Source: an uncultured Prevotella sp. (lineage in GTDB: Bacteria; Bacteroidota; Bacteroidia; Bacteroidales; Bacteroidaceae). From it: a DNA stretch of 64,000 nucleotides. A model generated the notes under the pieces. It did no database searches and had not been told where the DNA came from. It saw only the letters and a list, made by a program, of their open reading frames with translations. The first letter of the stretch is position 1. The number at the start of each line of letters is the position of its first letter. A program made the translations under genes and the position numbers. Shown here piece by piece: positions 37,130 through 46,181 of the stretch. The stretch lies in NCBI GenBank assembly GCA_946998205.1, contig CAMPYJ010000004.1, positions 47,893-111,892 on the forward strand, written 5' to 3'.

Positions 37130-37909
37130 ATGAGCAACTTCATCAAAAGGAACATACCCAACACACTGACTTGCTGCAACCTCATCTCGGGCTGCATCGC
37201 AACTTGTTTCGCCTTTACCGGTGACGCCAAAATGGCTTTAGCATGCATACTCACCGGAGCCGTATTCGACTTTTTTGACGGCATGTCGGCACGCCTTCTC
37301 AAGGTATCATCGCCCATCGGAAAAGAACTGGACTCGCTGGCCGACTGCGTTACCTTTGGCGTAGCACCGTCCACCATGGTTTTCTATGAGCTTACGGTCA
37401 TCGACTACCCCTCGTTTCTCACCGATTCGGGAGCGTTTTCCTTCGACCCTTACCGTACGTTCATTCCCTATCTGGCCTTCCTCATGGCTGCATTCTCGGC
37501 GTTAAGGCTCGCAAAATTCAATCTTGACACACGTCAAACCAATTCTTTCATTGGGCTTCCCACACCGGCTAATGCCCTGTTCTGGGGATCACTCATCGTC
37601 ACAAACCCAACCTGGCTCGAAAACAATACCGGATCTCTGGCATTCGTCCTGATACTGACGTTCTTGAGTTGTTATCTATTGGTCAGCGAGATTCCCATGT
37701 TCGCCCTTAAATTCAAAAACTTTAAATGGCAGGGCAACGCCATCCGACACAGTTTCATCATCTTCACCGCCGTTGTGCTTGTAACGTTTGGCGTGTTGAA
37801 AGGCTGGTGGATTGTCATTGCATGCTACTTCCTCATATCCTTGGGATTGTTAGTGACAGGTAGGTCAAAAATCACCAAGATGAATCACGACAAAGAACAG
37901 AAACTATGA
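37130..37909 (+). CDS. pssA: CDP-diacylglycerol-serine O-phosphatidyltransferase
   Basis: A 259-residue multipass membrane enzyme that makes phosphatidylserine from CDP-diacylglycerol and serine, feeding Psd. The CDP-alcohol phosphotransferase signature DG(x)2AR(x)8G(x)3D(x)3D is present as DGMSARLLKVSSPIGKELDS followed by LAD. About seven hydrophobic segments are visible. It is in an operon with psd and overlaps the next gene by four bases (ATGA). Confidence 0.95.
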   Translation: MSNFIKRNIPNTLTCCNLISGCIATCFAFTGDAKMALACILTGAVFDFFDGMSARLLKVSSPIGKELDSLADCVTFGVAPSTMVFYELTVIDYPSFLTDSGAFSFDPYRTFIPYLAFLMAAFSALRLAKFNLDTRQTNSFIGLPTPANALFWGSLIVTNPTWLENNTGSLAFVLILTFLSCYLLVSEIPMFALKFKNFKWQGNAIRHSFIIFTAVVLVTFGVLKGWWIVIACYFLISLGLLVTGRSKITKMNHDKEQKL

Positions 37910-38181
37910 TATTCAAAATAATTTTTATCATATTCCTCATCGGCTTGCTGGTGGTAGGCTTTTCCGCAGCAAAGTTTATCAGCATTTTCCGCGAAGGTGC
38001 CAGACAATTCAGAGAGCAGGCCAAAGGGTCAGCTCAGCGGCAACAGCACCGTAGAAGCACCACCCAAACGGTGGTAGACCATCGGGATGTTGACGAAATA
38101 AACAAAAAAATCTTCAAAAAAGACGAAGGCGAATACGTTGAATTTGAAGAAGAACCCGTAGAAACGAAAAACAAAAAATAA
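37906..38181 (+). CDS. DUF4834-family small membrane protein
   Basis: A 91-residue protein with one N-terminal transmembrane helix (IFKIIFIIFLIGLLVVGF) and a charged cytoplasmic tail with acidic patches (DEGEYVEFEEEPVE). This matches the DUF4834 family, found in Bacteroidetes next to phosphatidylserine synthase. The start overlaps the pssA stop (ATGA), implying coupled translation. Function unknown. Confidence 0.8.
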   Translation: MIFKIIFIIFLIGLLVVGFSAAKFISIFREGARQFREQAKGSAQRQQHRRSTTQTVVDHRDVDEINKKIFKKDEGEYVEFEEEPVETKNKK

Positions 38182-38786
38182 GCAGGAGCGACCATCATTT
38201 GTTCCATCCCGCAACCGCGACGGAATGAAACCAAGCCAGCAGGCACTCATTCGGCCGACAAACATCTCATCAGGACTTGCCCTGAATTTTCTTAACAACC
38301 AACCTCTCCATATTTCGCGTATTTGCAACTGACCTGACCGCATGGCGCAAATACGCCCAAGACGAACACTTTCGTATCACGTTACTATACAAACAATTAC
38401 AGCCTTCCTGCATCGCAACGCATCCATTTTTCTTTTTTTCTCGCTCCAAAAGCATGGCTTTAAGCGTGCAATCTGTATGCCTTTGCCAGACAAGAACATG
38501 TAAATAGGGCATCAAGATGACGCTTATACGCACGCAATCTAAATGCCCTAACAGCAAATTACACTTTTCCGTGCGAGCCAATCTCTTGTTTGCTTCCTCC
38601 CTGCCTGTTGTTTTTTTCCAGATTGTAAGTTTCAAGATGCCGTTTTAAGGGCATAAAACAGGGAAAATATTCAACAAAACCGTAGAGGCGTGATTGAGCA
38701 GGTTTCATCGAAACATGGGAACGTGATGACAAGTTGAGAAGCCACCGATTTATCACACCCCTACCGTTATGTCATTTTCCACCTGC
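38182..38786. other. 600-base intergenic repeat region
   Basis: No gene is seen between the DUF4834 gene and pyrH, which converge. The main content is the seven-unit 22-bp array at 38447-38600 and three diverged GTGATTTATCAC-type copies (about 38679-38700, 38718-38740 and 38748-38766). Confidence 0.6.
38447..38600. repeat. 22-bp-period repeat array (7 units)
   Basis: The longest array of the family: seven exact 22-bp steps start at 38447, 38469, 38491, 38513, 38535, 38557 and 38579. Six units open with CAA (CAAAAGCATGG, CAATCTGTATG, CAAGAACATG, CAAGATGACG, CAATCTAAATG, CAATCTCTTG). No frame is conserved since 22 is not a multiple of three. Confidence 0.75.
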
Positions 38787-39497
38787 CTAATTGTGCACCA
38801 AAGTGCCGATGGGTTCGCCTTCCAGCACCTTCTTCAGGTTGCCAACCACATCCATGTTGAACACGTAGACCGGCAGGTTGTTTTCCTTGCACATGGCCGT
38901 TGCGGTGAGATCCATCACCTTCAAATGGCGGTTATACACCTCGTCAAAGGTGATGTCGTCAAACTTCGTAGCCGTGGGGTCTTTCTCTGGGTCGGCCGTG
39001 TACACACCGTCAACGCGCGTACCTTTGAGCATGACGTCGGCTTCAATCTCGATACCACGCAGCGAACTGCCTGTGTCTGTGGTGAAATAGGGCGAACCCG
39101 TGCCGCACGAAAAGATACAAACCTGTCCGTTTTCCATCGCCTCAATGGCCTTCCATTTATTGTAATACTCACCGATAGGCTCCATGCGAATGGCTGTCAT
39201 CACCTTGTTTTTAACGCCAATCGCACCCAGTGCGGAACTCAACGCTAAGGAGTTGATGACCGTGGCGCACATACCCATCTGGTCACCCTTCACGCGGTCA
39301 AAGCCTTTCTGCGACCCGCTCAGTCCTCTGAAAATGTTTCCGCCACCGATGACGATGCTTACCTGCACGCCCATGTCGTGCACTTCCTTGATTTGTTGGG
39401 CATAGTCGGCGAGCCGATTGGGGTCGATTCCATAATTCTGACTGCCCATCAGGCTTTCTCCACTCAACTTCAAGAGTATACGTTTAAACTTTACCAT
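38787..39497 (-). CDS. pyrH: UMP kinase
   Basis: A 236-residue amino-acid-kinase-fold enzyme that phosphorylates UMP to UDP. Motifs: KRILLKLSGESLMG (phosphate-binding start), VIGGGNIFRG, RVKGDQMGM, the TDTGSSLRGIEIEADVML segment and KGTRVDGVYTADPEKDP. The start overlaps the end of birA by 14 bases, so yraN, birA and pyrH form one operon, in that order. Confidence 0.96.
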   Translation of the reverse strand: MVKFKRILLKLSGESLMGSQNYGIDPNRLADYAQQIKEVHDMGVQVSIVIGGGNIFRGLSGSQKGFDRVKGDQMGMCATVINSLALSSALGAIGVKNKVMTAIRMEPIGEYYNKWKAIEAMENGQVCIFSCGTGSPYFTTDTGSSLRGIEIEADVMLKGTRVDGVYTADPEKDPTATKFDDITFDEVYNRHLKVMDLTATAMCKENNLPVYVFNMDVVGNLKKVLEGEPIGTLVHN

Positions 39498-40260
39498 ATT
39501 GATTATAAATGTTCGGTTGATTGATTCTGTTTAATATAAACTCCACCTCTTTAAGATAGTAGCCTCGCATGTGTCCATCAGTATCCCTCAACACCAGTCG
39601 GCCATCGGGCTCCACCGTCACGATGGAAGCCTGGAAACAGCCCTCACGGTCGCGATAAGGATGCACGCCCTCCCGCCGATACAGCGCGGCATGATACTGG
39701 TTTGAGATGTCATCGAATGCGCCTTCTTCCAAGCGATTGTAATATTGCTCGAATGCGTTGATGAGTTGATGGAGCAACTTGTCGCGGTCCAACTCATGTC
39801 CCACAATCTGCACTAAGGACACAGGATTGGGCGCATCGCTCTCAAACACCGTCTGATTGACGTTGAGACCCACCCCATAGACACAGTGGCGAATCATTTG
39901 TGCGTGTACGCTCAACTCGATGAGCGTGCCACTCAGTTTGCAGTCTTTCCAGTAGATGTCATTCGGCCATTTAAGGGTAATGCCGTCAGCATATTCGTCT
40001 AAAACGGCTTTGATGGACAAAGCACCGGCCATTGACAAAAAGAATTGACTTTTTACAGGCAGCTTTTGGGGATGAACCAGCAAGGAATACAGCAGATTTT
40101 TCCCCTTTTGACTTTCCCAACCATTCTGCCCTTGTCCCTTACCGCTCGTCTGATAATCGGCGTGTACGACCACCATCTCTTCGTTGAAACAATCAGCGTG
40201 TTCGCAAAGGTACACATTGGTAGAATCTACCTCATTGAGTTTGACCAGTTTGATACGCAT
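39484..40260 (-). CDS. birA: Biotin-[acetyl-CoA-carboxylase] ligase (monofunctional BirA)
   Basis: A 258-residue biotin protein ligase that attaches biotin to the carrier protein of biotin-dependent carboxylases. The catalytic domain shows HADYQTSGKGQGQNGWES (the usual GRGRxGR loop is altered to GKGQGQN), LLYSLLV, LKWPNDIYWKDCKLSGTLIE and GVGLNVNQ. No N-terminal helix-turn-helix is present, so it does not act as a biotin repressor. It lies six bases after yraN and overlaps pyrH by 14 bases. Confidence 0.9.
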   Translation of the reverse strand: MRIKLVKLNEVDSTNVYLCEHADCFNEEMVVVHADYQTSGKGQGQNGWESQKGKNLLYSLLVHPQKLPVKSQFFLSMAGALSIKAVLDEYADGITLKWPNDIYWKDCKLSGTLIELSVHAQMIRHCVYGVGLNVNQTVFESDAPNPVSLVQIVGHELDRDKLLHQLINAFEQYYNRLEEGAFDDISNQYHAALYRREGVHPYRDREGCFQASIVTVEPDGRLVLRDTDGHMRGYYLKEVEFILNRINQPNIYNQYGKV

Positions 40261-40266
40261 TATAAG

Positions 40267-40641
40267 CTATAGCAATACAGGGTTGAAAGCATCTTCGAGG
40301 TGTTCGATTTGCATGTTCCCGGCCGACAATCCCACGATGGAAACGACATCGAAGCGCAGCTCCTCATGTATGTCAAACATCTTTACATAAGCATCGGCCG
40401 CAATGCCGAGATTCCTCATCTTCTTCTCATCAACGGCATCGGAGGGCAAGGCGACCTCGCCCGAACGGCGTGTCTTCACCTCGACAAAAACACAGGTAAC
40501 GCCATCGGGCGACAAGGCGATGATGTCGATCTCGAACTTGCCGTGCCGCCAGCCACGCTCGCGGATGGTATATCCTTGATCGTGCAGGTAAGCGACGGCT
40601 GTATCCTCACCCCATTTTCCAAAATCATTGTGCGTTGCCAT
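40267..40641 (-). CDS. yraN: UPF0102 / YraN-family endonuclease-like protein
   Basis: A 124-residue member of UPF0102, with a nuclease-like fold: GKWGEDTAVAYLHDQGYTI, then FEIDIIALSPDGVTCVFVEV and KTRRSG, holding the E, D and ExK residues of the PD-(D/E)xK centre. The biological role is not established; relatives are linked to recombination or RNA processing. The frame extends upstream, but the promoter at 40669-40699 and the family's usual N terminus fix the ATG at 40641. Confidence 0.9.
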   Translation of the reverse strand: MATHNDFGKWGEDTAVAYLHDQGYTIRERGWRHGKFEIDIIALSPDGVTCVFVEVKTRRSGEVALPSDAVDEKKMRNLGIAADAYVKMFDIHEELRFDVVSIVGLSAGNMQIEHLEDAFNPVLL

Positions 40642-40668
40642 GTTCTGATGTTTCGTGATGACGTGTTG

Positions 40669-40699
40669 CAAAAATACGGTTTTTATTCCACACATCAAA
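40669..40699 (-). promoter_or_regulatory. Promoter of yraN-birA-pyrH
   Basis: On the minus strand, TTTG (40699-40696), a 19-base spacer and TATTTTTG (40676-40669). Lies 27 bases before the yraN ATG. Confidence 0.68.
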
Positions 40700-40740
40700 A
40701 AGAATGTCGTAAATTTGCAACCATGAAAACAGACACTGCC

Positions 40741-41193
40741 ATGACAGACGACGAACAACGCAAACAAGACGAACAGTTTATGCAAAAGGCACTGGCAGAG
40801 GCTCATGCCGCCTACGATGAAGGTGAAGTACCCATTGGTGCCGTTGTTGTGTGCCAAGGTCGCATCATCGCGCGGGCACACAACCAGACAGAAACCCTGA
40901 ACGACGTCACGGCGCATGCGGAGATGTTGGCCATCACAGCTGCGGCGGCTCAACTTGGCGGCAAATATCTGCCCCAATGCACCCTCTACGTCACCGTTGA
41001 GCCTTGTCCGATGTGCGCTGGCGCCATGGGCTGGGCGCAGGTTTCACGCATCGTGTATGGTGCCGGTGATGAGAAACGGGGCTACCGGAGGTATGCGCCA
41101 AACGTGTTGCATACCAAGGCCACGGTCACGGGTGGTGTGCTGGAAGAAGAATGCAGGCAGCTGATGCAACAGTTTTTCAAAGCAAAACGATAA
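40741..41193 (+). CDS. tadA: tRNA-specific adenosine deaminase
   Basis: A 150-residue zinc deaminase that converts adenosine 34 of tRNA-Arg to inosine. Active-site motifs: HAEMLAI (zinc His and catalytic Glu) and EPCPMCAGAM (two zinc Cys). It is longer than some relatives because of a basic, polar N terminus (DDEQRKQDEQ). An ATG at 40723 is also in frame, but the -7 box TAAATTTG (40710-40717) would place transcription start at about that codon, so ATG 40741 is preferred. Divergent from yraN. Confidence 0.93.
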   Translation: MTDDEQRKQDEQFMQKALAEAHAAYDEGEVPIGAVVVCQGRIIARAHNQTETLNDVTAHAEMLAITAAAAQLGGKYLPQCTLYVTVEPCPMCAGAMGWAQVSRIVYGAGDEKRGYRRYAPNVLHTKATVTGGVLEEECRQLMQQFFKAKR

Positions 41194-41414
41194 GTCATTG
41201 CAAGGTTGAGCTGCCTCAAAGCCGTTTCAACAGGAGGATTGGAGCGGGTTCAACAGGAGGATGAGTGATTTCAGCAGAGGGATTGAAGCGGTTGGCTATA
41301 AAGACAAATCCTCCTACTCGGACTAATCCGAGCAAGAGGATTGATGTGTATGATTCTTGTTTCCCAGCAGACGCATGCACGTCGTTTCTGGGAAAGAGAT
41401 TATTTTCGAGCGCC
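41194..41414. other. Intergenic region with short direct repeats and a hairpin
   Basis: Between the converging tadA and coiled-coil lipoprotein genes. About three diverged copies of CAACAGGAGGATTGGAGCGG occur between 41229 and 41300. A hairpin joins TTTCCCAG (41360-41367) to CTGGGAAA (41388-41395), with an inner GACG/CGTC pair. It lacks a U-run, so it is a weak terminator candidate. Confidence 0.45.
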
Positions 41415-42272
41415 TTATTTCACCAAGACGACGAGATACTTGCTGGTACTCCAGAAGATTTCCGGATTAGTGATTCGAAGCACATACTGCTTGTTGGCAT
41501 CACGCTGCAACACATAACTGCTGGACGGGTGCATGGTGAGAATCTTCGCCGACTTGGAGTACAACTTGATTTCCTTATCCACGCGGATGTCAATCTTGGT
41601 GAAATAATCCTTGTTGAAGTTGGCCTGCAACACTTTATCTCCCTCGATGATTCGCTGTTCTTTCAGTTCTTTCCGGGTACCAAACACAAACCAAGCGGTG
41701 TTGAGCTGCCTGTCCTGACTGTTGATCACCTGCGATTTCTGCGAACTCTCCGTTGCCAAATTGCTGACACTGGTGTTCAGGTTGTTGATGGTTTCATCCA
41801 ACTCGGAGATGTGAATATCCTTCGCATCCAGTTCAGTGCGCATTTGCTGAAGCTGTTTGTCTTTTTCTTCCAACTGAGCCGTCAGGTTATCCACCGCTTT
41901 CTTTAAGGCGTCCCCTTTCAAGGAGCTTTGCCTAAGCTGGTTGCGGAGCTTGACTATCAGTTCGCGGTTACGCTTCATGGCAGACGCGATGAACTGAATG
42001 TCCTCACGAATCTGCTGCCCCTTGCTGGCGCCCTCGCCTTCCTTGGCGATGGTTACCCTGTCTTCGGCTTCATTAATTTCCTTGAACCCCTCCTGGATGT
42101 CATTGAGCGTACTCATCATGTCATTGATTTCATTGTCTTTCTGACTGATGATTTGTTGTAAAGAGTCAGCTTGGGATGCGTTTTCCAAATCGCTGTTTTT
42201 CTTATTGTTCTGACATCCAAAGCATGTGAAAGTAAAGACGGCAATGGCGGTCAGGCTTAAAAACTTTTTCAT
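41415..42272 (-). CDS. Coiled-coil lipoprotein, function unknown
   Basis: A 285-residue lipoprotein: signal peptide with lipobox CFGC followed by QNNKKNSD. Residues about 30-70 and 95-190 are rich in heptad patterns (LRNQLRQSSLKGDALKKAVD, LTAQLEEKDKQLQQMRTELD, ISELDETINNLNTSVSNLAT) and predict a long coiled coil. The C-terminal 80 residues form a compact domain (GTRKELKEQRIIEGDKVLQA, MHPSSSYVLQ, ITNPEIFWSTSKYLVVL). Similar proteins occur in Bacteroidetes without assigned roles. Its start overlaps the rsmI stop by four bases, indicating one operon. Confidence 0.8.
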   Translation of the reverse strand: MKKFLSLTAIAVFTFTCFGCQNNKKNSDLENASQADSLQQIISQKDNEINDMMSTLNDIQEGFKEINEAEDRVTIAKEGEGASKGQQIREDIQFIASAMKRNRELIVKLRNQLRQSSLKGDALKKAVDNLTAQLEEKDKQLQQMRTELDAKDIHISELDETINNLNTSVSNLATESSQKSQVINSQDRQLNTAWFVFGTRKELKEQRIIEGDKVLQANFNKDYFTKIDIRVDKEIKLYSKSAKILTMHPSSSYVLQRDANKQYVLRITNPEIFWSTSKYLVVLVK

Positions 42273-42970
42273 ATTCGTTCTGTTTTAAGTTTCTTATTCT
42301 TACTGTTTCCACCCACGACAATGACGATTTCTCCGCGGGGTGGGATTTCCTTAAAATGACGTATCACCTCTTCAAGAGTGCCACGAACATGCTCTTCGTG
42401 CAGTTTGGATATCTCACGAGCCACACTCACGGTGCGGTCGGGGCCGAAAACGTCGGCAAACTGCTGTAATGTCTTCAGCAAACGATAGGGAGATTCGTAG
42501 AAAATCATCGTCCTACGCTCTTCTTTGAGAGCCTCCAACTGCGTCTGTCGACCTTTTTTCTGCGGCAAGAAGCCCTCGAAACAGAAGCGGTCACACGGCA
42601 AACCGGATGAGACGACAGCCGGAATGCAAGCGGTGGCTCCAGGCAGTGTTTGCACCGTAACGCCTGCTTTTGCAGCCTCGCGCGCCAGAAAAAAGCCCGG
42701 GTCGCTGATGCCTGGCGTGCCCGCATCGCTGACGAGCGCTATGCTCTGGCCCGCTTTCAACCGTTCTACGATGCCGGCGGAAGTGCCATGTTCATTAAAC
42801 TTATGGTGTGACAGCAAGTGATTCTGAATGTCATAATGCTTCAACAGCTTGCCCGAAGTCCTGGTGTCTTCCGCCAACACCAGATCCACCTCCTTGAGAA
42901 TGCGAATGGCTCGCATCGTCATGTCTTCCATATTTCCCACTGGGGTGGGCACAATGTACAATATCCCCAT
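42269..42970 (-). CDS. rsmI: 16S rRNA (cytidine1402-2'-O)-methyltransferase
   Basis: A 233-residue tetrapyrrole-methylase-fold enzyme that methylates C1402 in the ribosomal decoding centre. Signatures: ILYIVPTPVGNMEDMTMRAI, VLAEDTRTSGKLLKHYDI, LVSDAGTPGISDPGFFLARE and LPGATACIPAVVSSGLP. Slightly shorter than the E. coli protein at the C terminus. The promoter is at 42979-43009. The coiled-coil lipoprotein gene is coupled downstream. Confidence 0.96.
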   Translation of the reverse strand: MGILYIVPTPVGNMEDMTMRAIRILKEVDLVLAEDTRTSGKLLKHYDIQNHLLSHHKFNEHGTSAGIVERLKAGQSIALVSDAGTPGISDPGFFLAREAAKAGVTVQTLPGATACIPAVVSSGLPCDRFCFEGFLPQKKGRQTQLEALKEERRTMIFYESPYRLLKTLQQFADVFGPDRTVSVAREISKLHEEHVRGTLEEVIRHFKEIPPRGEIVIVVGGNSKNKKLKTERI

Positions 42971-42978
42971 ATTGTACG

Positions 42979-43009
42979 CAAATATAGTTAAATAATCAAG
43001 ACGAGCAAA
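42979..43009 (-). promoter_or_regulatory. Promoter of rsmI
   Basis: On the minus strand, TTTG (43009-43006), a 19-base spacer and TATATTTG (42986-42979), eight bases before the ATG, so the leader is almost absent. Confidence 0.65.
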
Positions 43010-43024
43010 AAAACCGTCAATTTC

Positions 43025-43056
43025 TTTGCAATTTTTAATTCATCTTCGTATTTTTG
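43025..43056 (+). promoter_or_regulatory. Promoter of tdk
   Basis: TTTG (43025-43028), a 20-base spacer and TATTTTTG (43049-43056), seven bases before the ATG at 43064. It is divergent from the rsmI promoter. Confidence 0.68.
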
Positions 43057-43063
43057 CATCAAC

Positions 43064-43684
43064 ATGATGGAATATTTGACAGGCGAATCACATCGCCCAG
43101 GAAGAATTGAAGTGATATGTGGCTCTATGTTCTCGGGCAAGACCGAAGAGCTGATTAGACGCATGAGACGAGCCAGCTTTGCCAAACAGCGCGTTGAGAT
43201 ATTCAAACCCGCAATAGACACCCGCTATTCCGAGGAGAATGTGGTGAGCCATGACCGGCACGCCATCCTGTCTACTCCCGTTGATTCTTCGTCAAGTATT
43301 CTGTTGTTGTCTTCCGACGCGGATGTCGTGGGCATCGATGAAGCCCAGTTTTTTGACAACGAGCTTGTCAAGGTTTGCAACGAATTGGCAAATAAGGGAG
43401 TGCGCGTCATCATCGCAGGACTTGACATGGACTTCCAAGGGAGGCCTTTCGGCCCCATTCCCAGCTTGTGCGCCATCGCTGACGAGGTGTCGAAGGTGCA
43501 TGCCATCTGCGTGAAATGCGGCGCCTTGGCTTACATCAGCCACCGACTGGTTCATAACGACAAGCGCGTTTTGCTGGGCGAAAAGCTCACCTACGAGCCA
43601 CTCTGCCGGGAATGTTATCAAAAGGTCTTGCGGCAAGAGCAATCCGTTTCAACCGTTCCCCAACAGGAAGAAGAGCAGAAATAA
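43064..43684 (+). CDS. tdk: Thymidine kinase
   Basis: A 206-residue type II thymidine kinase that phosphorylates thymidine for salvage. P-loop GSMFSGKTEELIRR, the VVGIDEAQFFD Walker B-like segment, GLDMDFQGRPFGP and the zinc site (CVKCGA and CRECY) with the lasso region AYISHRLV. It begins a two-gene unit with the AI-2E-type permease gene 21 bases downstream. Confidence 0.97.
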   Translation: MMEYLTGESHRPGRIEVICGSMFSGKTEELIRRMRRASFAKQRVEIFKPAIDTRYSEENVVSHDRHAILSTPVDSSSSILLLSSDADVVGIDEAQFFDNELVKVCNELANKGVRVIIAGLDMDFQGRPFGPIPSLCAIADEVSKVHAICVKCGALAYISHRLVHNDKRVLLGEKLTYEPLCRECYQKVLRQEQSVSTVPQQEEEQK

Positions 43685-43705
43685 CACGCTCCAATCTACG
43701 AAAAT

Positions 43706-44824
43706 ATGAAAAGACAAGAAATCACCTTTGACAGATTCATACGCATAGTCTCCATCCTGCTGTTGGTATTCTTCGTGCTGTATCTCGTCAACTATCTGAG
43801 TGGTGTGCTCTTACCTTTCTTCGTAGCTTGGCTCTTTGCCTATCTACTGTATCCTCTTGTAAAGTTTGTACAATATAAGATGCATGTCAAGATTCGCGTT
43901 GTCGCCATTATCTTGACCATGTTAGCCGTCGCTGTGGTGATTGGCGGACTGGTATATGCCATCATTCCACCGATGATTGAACAGTTTGGCAAGCTCAACG
44001 ACATCCTCAACAACTGGATTAACCAAACCACGCACAGCAGCGACCTGGGCTCTTACATCTCACACTGGATTACCAGAAACCGAGCTGAAATAGAAAGATT
44101 CATGAAGAGTAAGGATTTCAGCGACATCCTTCAAGCGGAAATGCCCAAGGTATTCAGCCTGGTTGGACAAACGGCCAGCATCGTCATCAGCATCATCGCA
44201 TCGCTGATTACCTTATTATATACCTTCTTCATCTTACAAGACTATGAGTTCTTGACCAACAACTGGATTCGCATCTTCCCGAAGAAGAACCGTCCTTTTT
44301 GGGAAGAATTGATGAAAGCCGTGGAAAGAGAGCTCAACAATTACATCAGAGGACAAGGACTGGTCTCACTCTTCTTAGGCATTCTCTTCGGCATAGGTCT
44401 CTCCATCATCGACTTCCCAATGGCCATTGCGTTGGGCATCATCATGGGAATCATGAACCTTGTGCCCTACCTCCACACATTAGCATTGGTTCCAATGGTC
44501 TTTCTGTCCATGCTGAAAGCTGCTGACACAGGACAAAATTTCTGGATTGTCTTTGGGTTAGCCATGCTCGTGTTCTTTATAGTTCAGGTGATTAGTGACA
44601 CCATCCTCACGCCTAAAATCATGGGAAAAGCCATGAACCTCAATCCCGCCATTCTGCTTTTGTCCCTGTCTGTATGGGGAACGCTGCTTGGATTCATCGG
44701 CCTGATCATCGCTCTTCCATTGACAACCCTGCTCATTACTTATTGGAAGAAATACGTGACGCGTGAGAAAAAACAGGACGAGACAACTCAAGAACAAACG
44801 CTTGAGCGAGAAGAGCAAGGATAA
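43706..44824 (+). CDS. AI-2E family membrane transporter
   Basis: A 372-residue multipass protein of the AI-2E (TqsA/PerM) family. About eight helices are visible (VSILLLVFFVLYLVNYLSGV; LLPFFVAWLFAYLLYPLV; VVAIILTMLAVAVVIGGLVY; TASIVISIIASLITLLYTFF), plus the family regions GQGLVSLFLGILFGIGLSII and PKIMGKAMNLNPAILLLSLS. The C-terminal tail is charged (KKQDETTQEQTLEREEQG). Family members export quorum signals or exchange sodium for protons; the substrate here is unknown. It lies 21 bases behind tdk. Confidence 0.88.
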   Translation: MKRQEITFDRFIRIVSILLLVFFVLYLVNYLSGVLLPFFVAWLFAYLLYPLVKFVQYKMHVKIRVVAIILTMLAVAVVIGGLVYAIIPPMIEQFGKLNDILNNWINQTTHSSDLGSYISHWITRNRAEIERFMKSKDFSDILQAEMPKVFSLVGQTASIVISIIASLITLLYTFFILQDYEFLTNNWIRIFPKKNRPFWEELMKAVERELNNYIRGQGLVSLFLGILFGIGLSIIDFPMAIALGIIMGIMNLVPYLHTLALVPMVFLSMLKAADTGQNFWIVFGLAMLVFFIVQVISDTILTPKIMGKAMNLNPAILLLSLSVWGTLLGFIGLIIALPLTTLLITYWKKYVTREKKQDETTQEQTLEREEQG

Positions 44825-44884
44825 GTGGCTGAGAAACGCAGGGCGAACCTACCGTCTTTCCTGTCCATCAACATCCGTAATCAA

Positions 44885-46180
44885 CTATTTCAGCGTGATG
44901 ATGTCGCTCCAACGCGTGGTTGGATTCTTGCTTCTGAAGTCGTGCCGAATGGCATCCGTGAAAGCTATGTGGTGGCCTTGCTTATCTTTTTCCTGGTATT
45001 GCTGGGCTCCTAAGACCACTAGTTCAGAGCCGCCCAGCTTGTTCAGGCGGTCTATCACCTGATCAAGCCGCATCTGTTTTTCCATCTTGTCGCGGTTATA
45101 ATCGATGAAATTGGTCTGAACGGCACCATCGGGCATGATGCCCATCACCACCACTCCCGCCTTTTTGTACTGCAAACCAGGCACGAAGATTTCCTGTAAA
45201 GCCTTTGCTGCCGCTTGTACAATCTGCTGCGTGGCGTTGGAAGGCGTTAAAAGCGTCACCTCGCGACTGTTCCAATACTGCCGCTGGTCTTCTCTAAACT
45301 GATTGGTGTGGATGAAAACACTCACCACAGATGCCATGCCATGTTGTCGTCTGAGCTTCTGCGAACAGCGCACAGCGAAGTTGGAAACATGCGTCCTGAC
45401 GGTTTCAAAGTCGGATACTGTACCCGTAAAACTGCGACTGGTACAGATGCTTTTCTTTTTCGCTGGTTCCTCATTCGGAATACAGTCTTCCCCATTGAGT
45501 TCCATCCAGGTCCTCACACCGGTGACATGGAACAGCAAACGAACCCACTCCTTGGAATGATTGGCAAAGTCGTAGGCCGTTTTGTCGCCCAATTCCATAA
45601 GCTTGGGTGCGTTTCGATGTCCTATTCCCCACACCTCACCCACAGGAAACAACTGGAGAGCCTTGATGCGTTTTTCCTCCGTATCAATGATGCAACAATG
45701 ATGATAGCCCTCATGTTTCTTAGCAAAGTGGCTGGCCGCCTTCGCCAGCGTCTTGGTTTTGGCCATTCCGATGCTGACGGGAAGCCCCGTATGCTTCAGA
45801 ATACGCCGATGCAAGTCTTCGCCCCACTGCTTTAGTTCGTCAAAACTCATGTCGGGAAGCAAGCAAAAGCATTCGTCAATGGAATAGCGAAACATCTGTG
45901 GCGCAGCGTCTTTGATGATGATCATAACGCGCGCCGTGAGTTCTCCGTACAACTCGTAATTGCTCGAAAACACGGCAATTTCCTCACCAGGGAACTGCTC
46001 TTTCATCTGATAATAAGGCAATCCGGCCTTGATGCCTAACTGTTTGGCTTCCTTACTGCGTGCCACCACGCAACCATCGTTGTTGCTCAGCACCACAACG
46101 GGCTTGCCGTTGAGATCGGGACGGAACACCCGTTCACAACTCACATAGCAGTTGTCACAGTCGCAGATGGCGTAAAACAT
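44885..46180 (-). CDS. umuC: Translesion DNA polymerase V catalytic subunit UmuC
   Basis: A 431-residue Y-family polymerase for damage-tolerant, mutagenic synthesis. It starts MFYAICDCDNCYVSCERVF, with the first metal-binding Asp, and has VVVLSNNDGCVVARS, the catalytic SIDECF, and SIGMAKTKTLAKAASHFAKK. The C terminus is the little-finger domain. A much longer frame exists upstream but overlaps umuD; the ATG at 46180 is one base after the umuD stop, the normal umuDC arrangement. Confidence 0.95.
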   Translation of the reverse strand: MFYAICDCDNCYVSCERVFRPDLNGKPVVVLSNNDGCVVARSKEAKQLGIKAGLPYYQMKEQFPGEEIAVFSSNYELYGELTARVMIIIKDAAPQMFRYSIDECFCLLPDMSFDELKQWGEDLHRRILKHTGLPVSIGMAKTKTLAKAASHFAKKHEGYHHCCIIDTEEKRIKALQLFPVGEVWGIGHRNAPKLMELGDKTAYDFANHSKEWVRLLFHVTGVRTWMELNGEDCIPNEEPAKKKSICTSRSFTGTVSDFETVRTHVSNFAVRCSQKLRRQHGMASVVSVFIHTNQFREDQRQYWNSREVTLLTPSNATQQIVQAAAKALQEIFVPGLQYKKAGVVVMGIMPDGAVQTNFIDYNRDKMEKQMRLDQVIDRLNKLGGSELVVLGAQQYQEKDKQGHHIAFTDAIRHDFRSKNPTTRWSDIITLK

Positions 46181-46181
46181 A

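Noticed and set aside
38447..38600. The 22-bp arrays as CRISPR arrays
   Set aside because: The unit is too short, the conserved part is too degenerate, there are no spacers of 25-40 bases and no cas genes.
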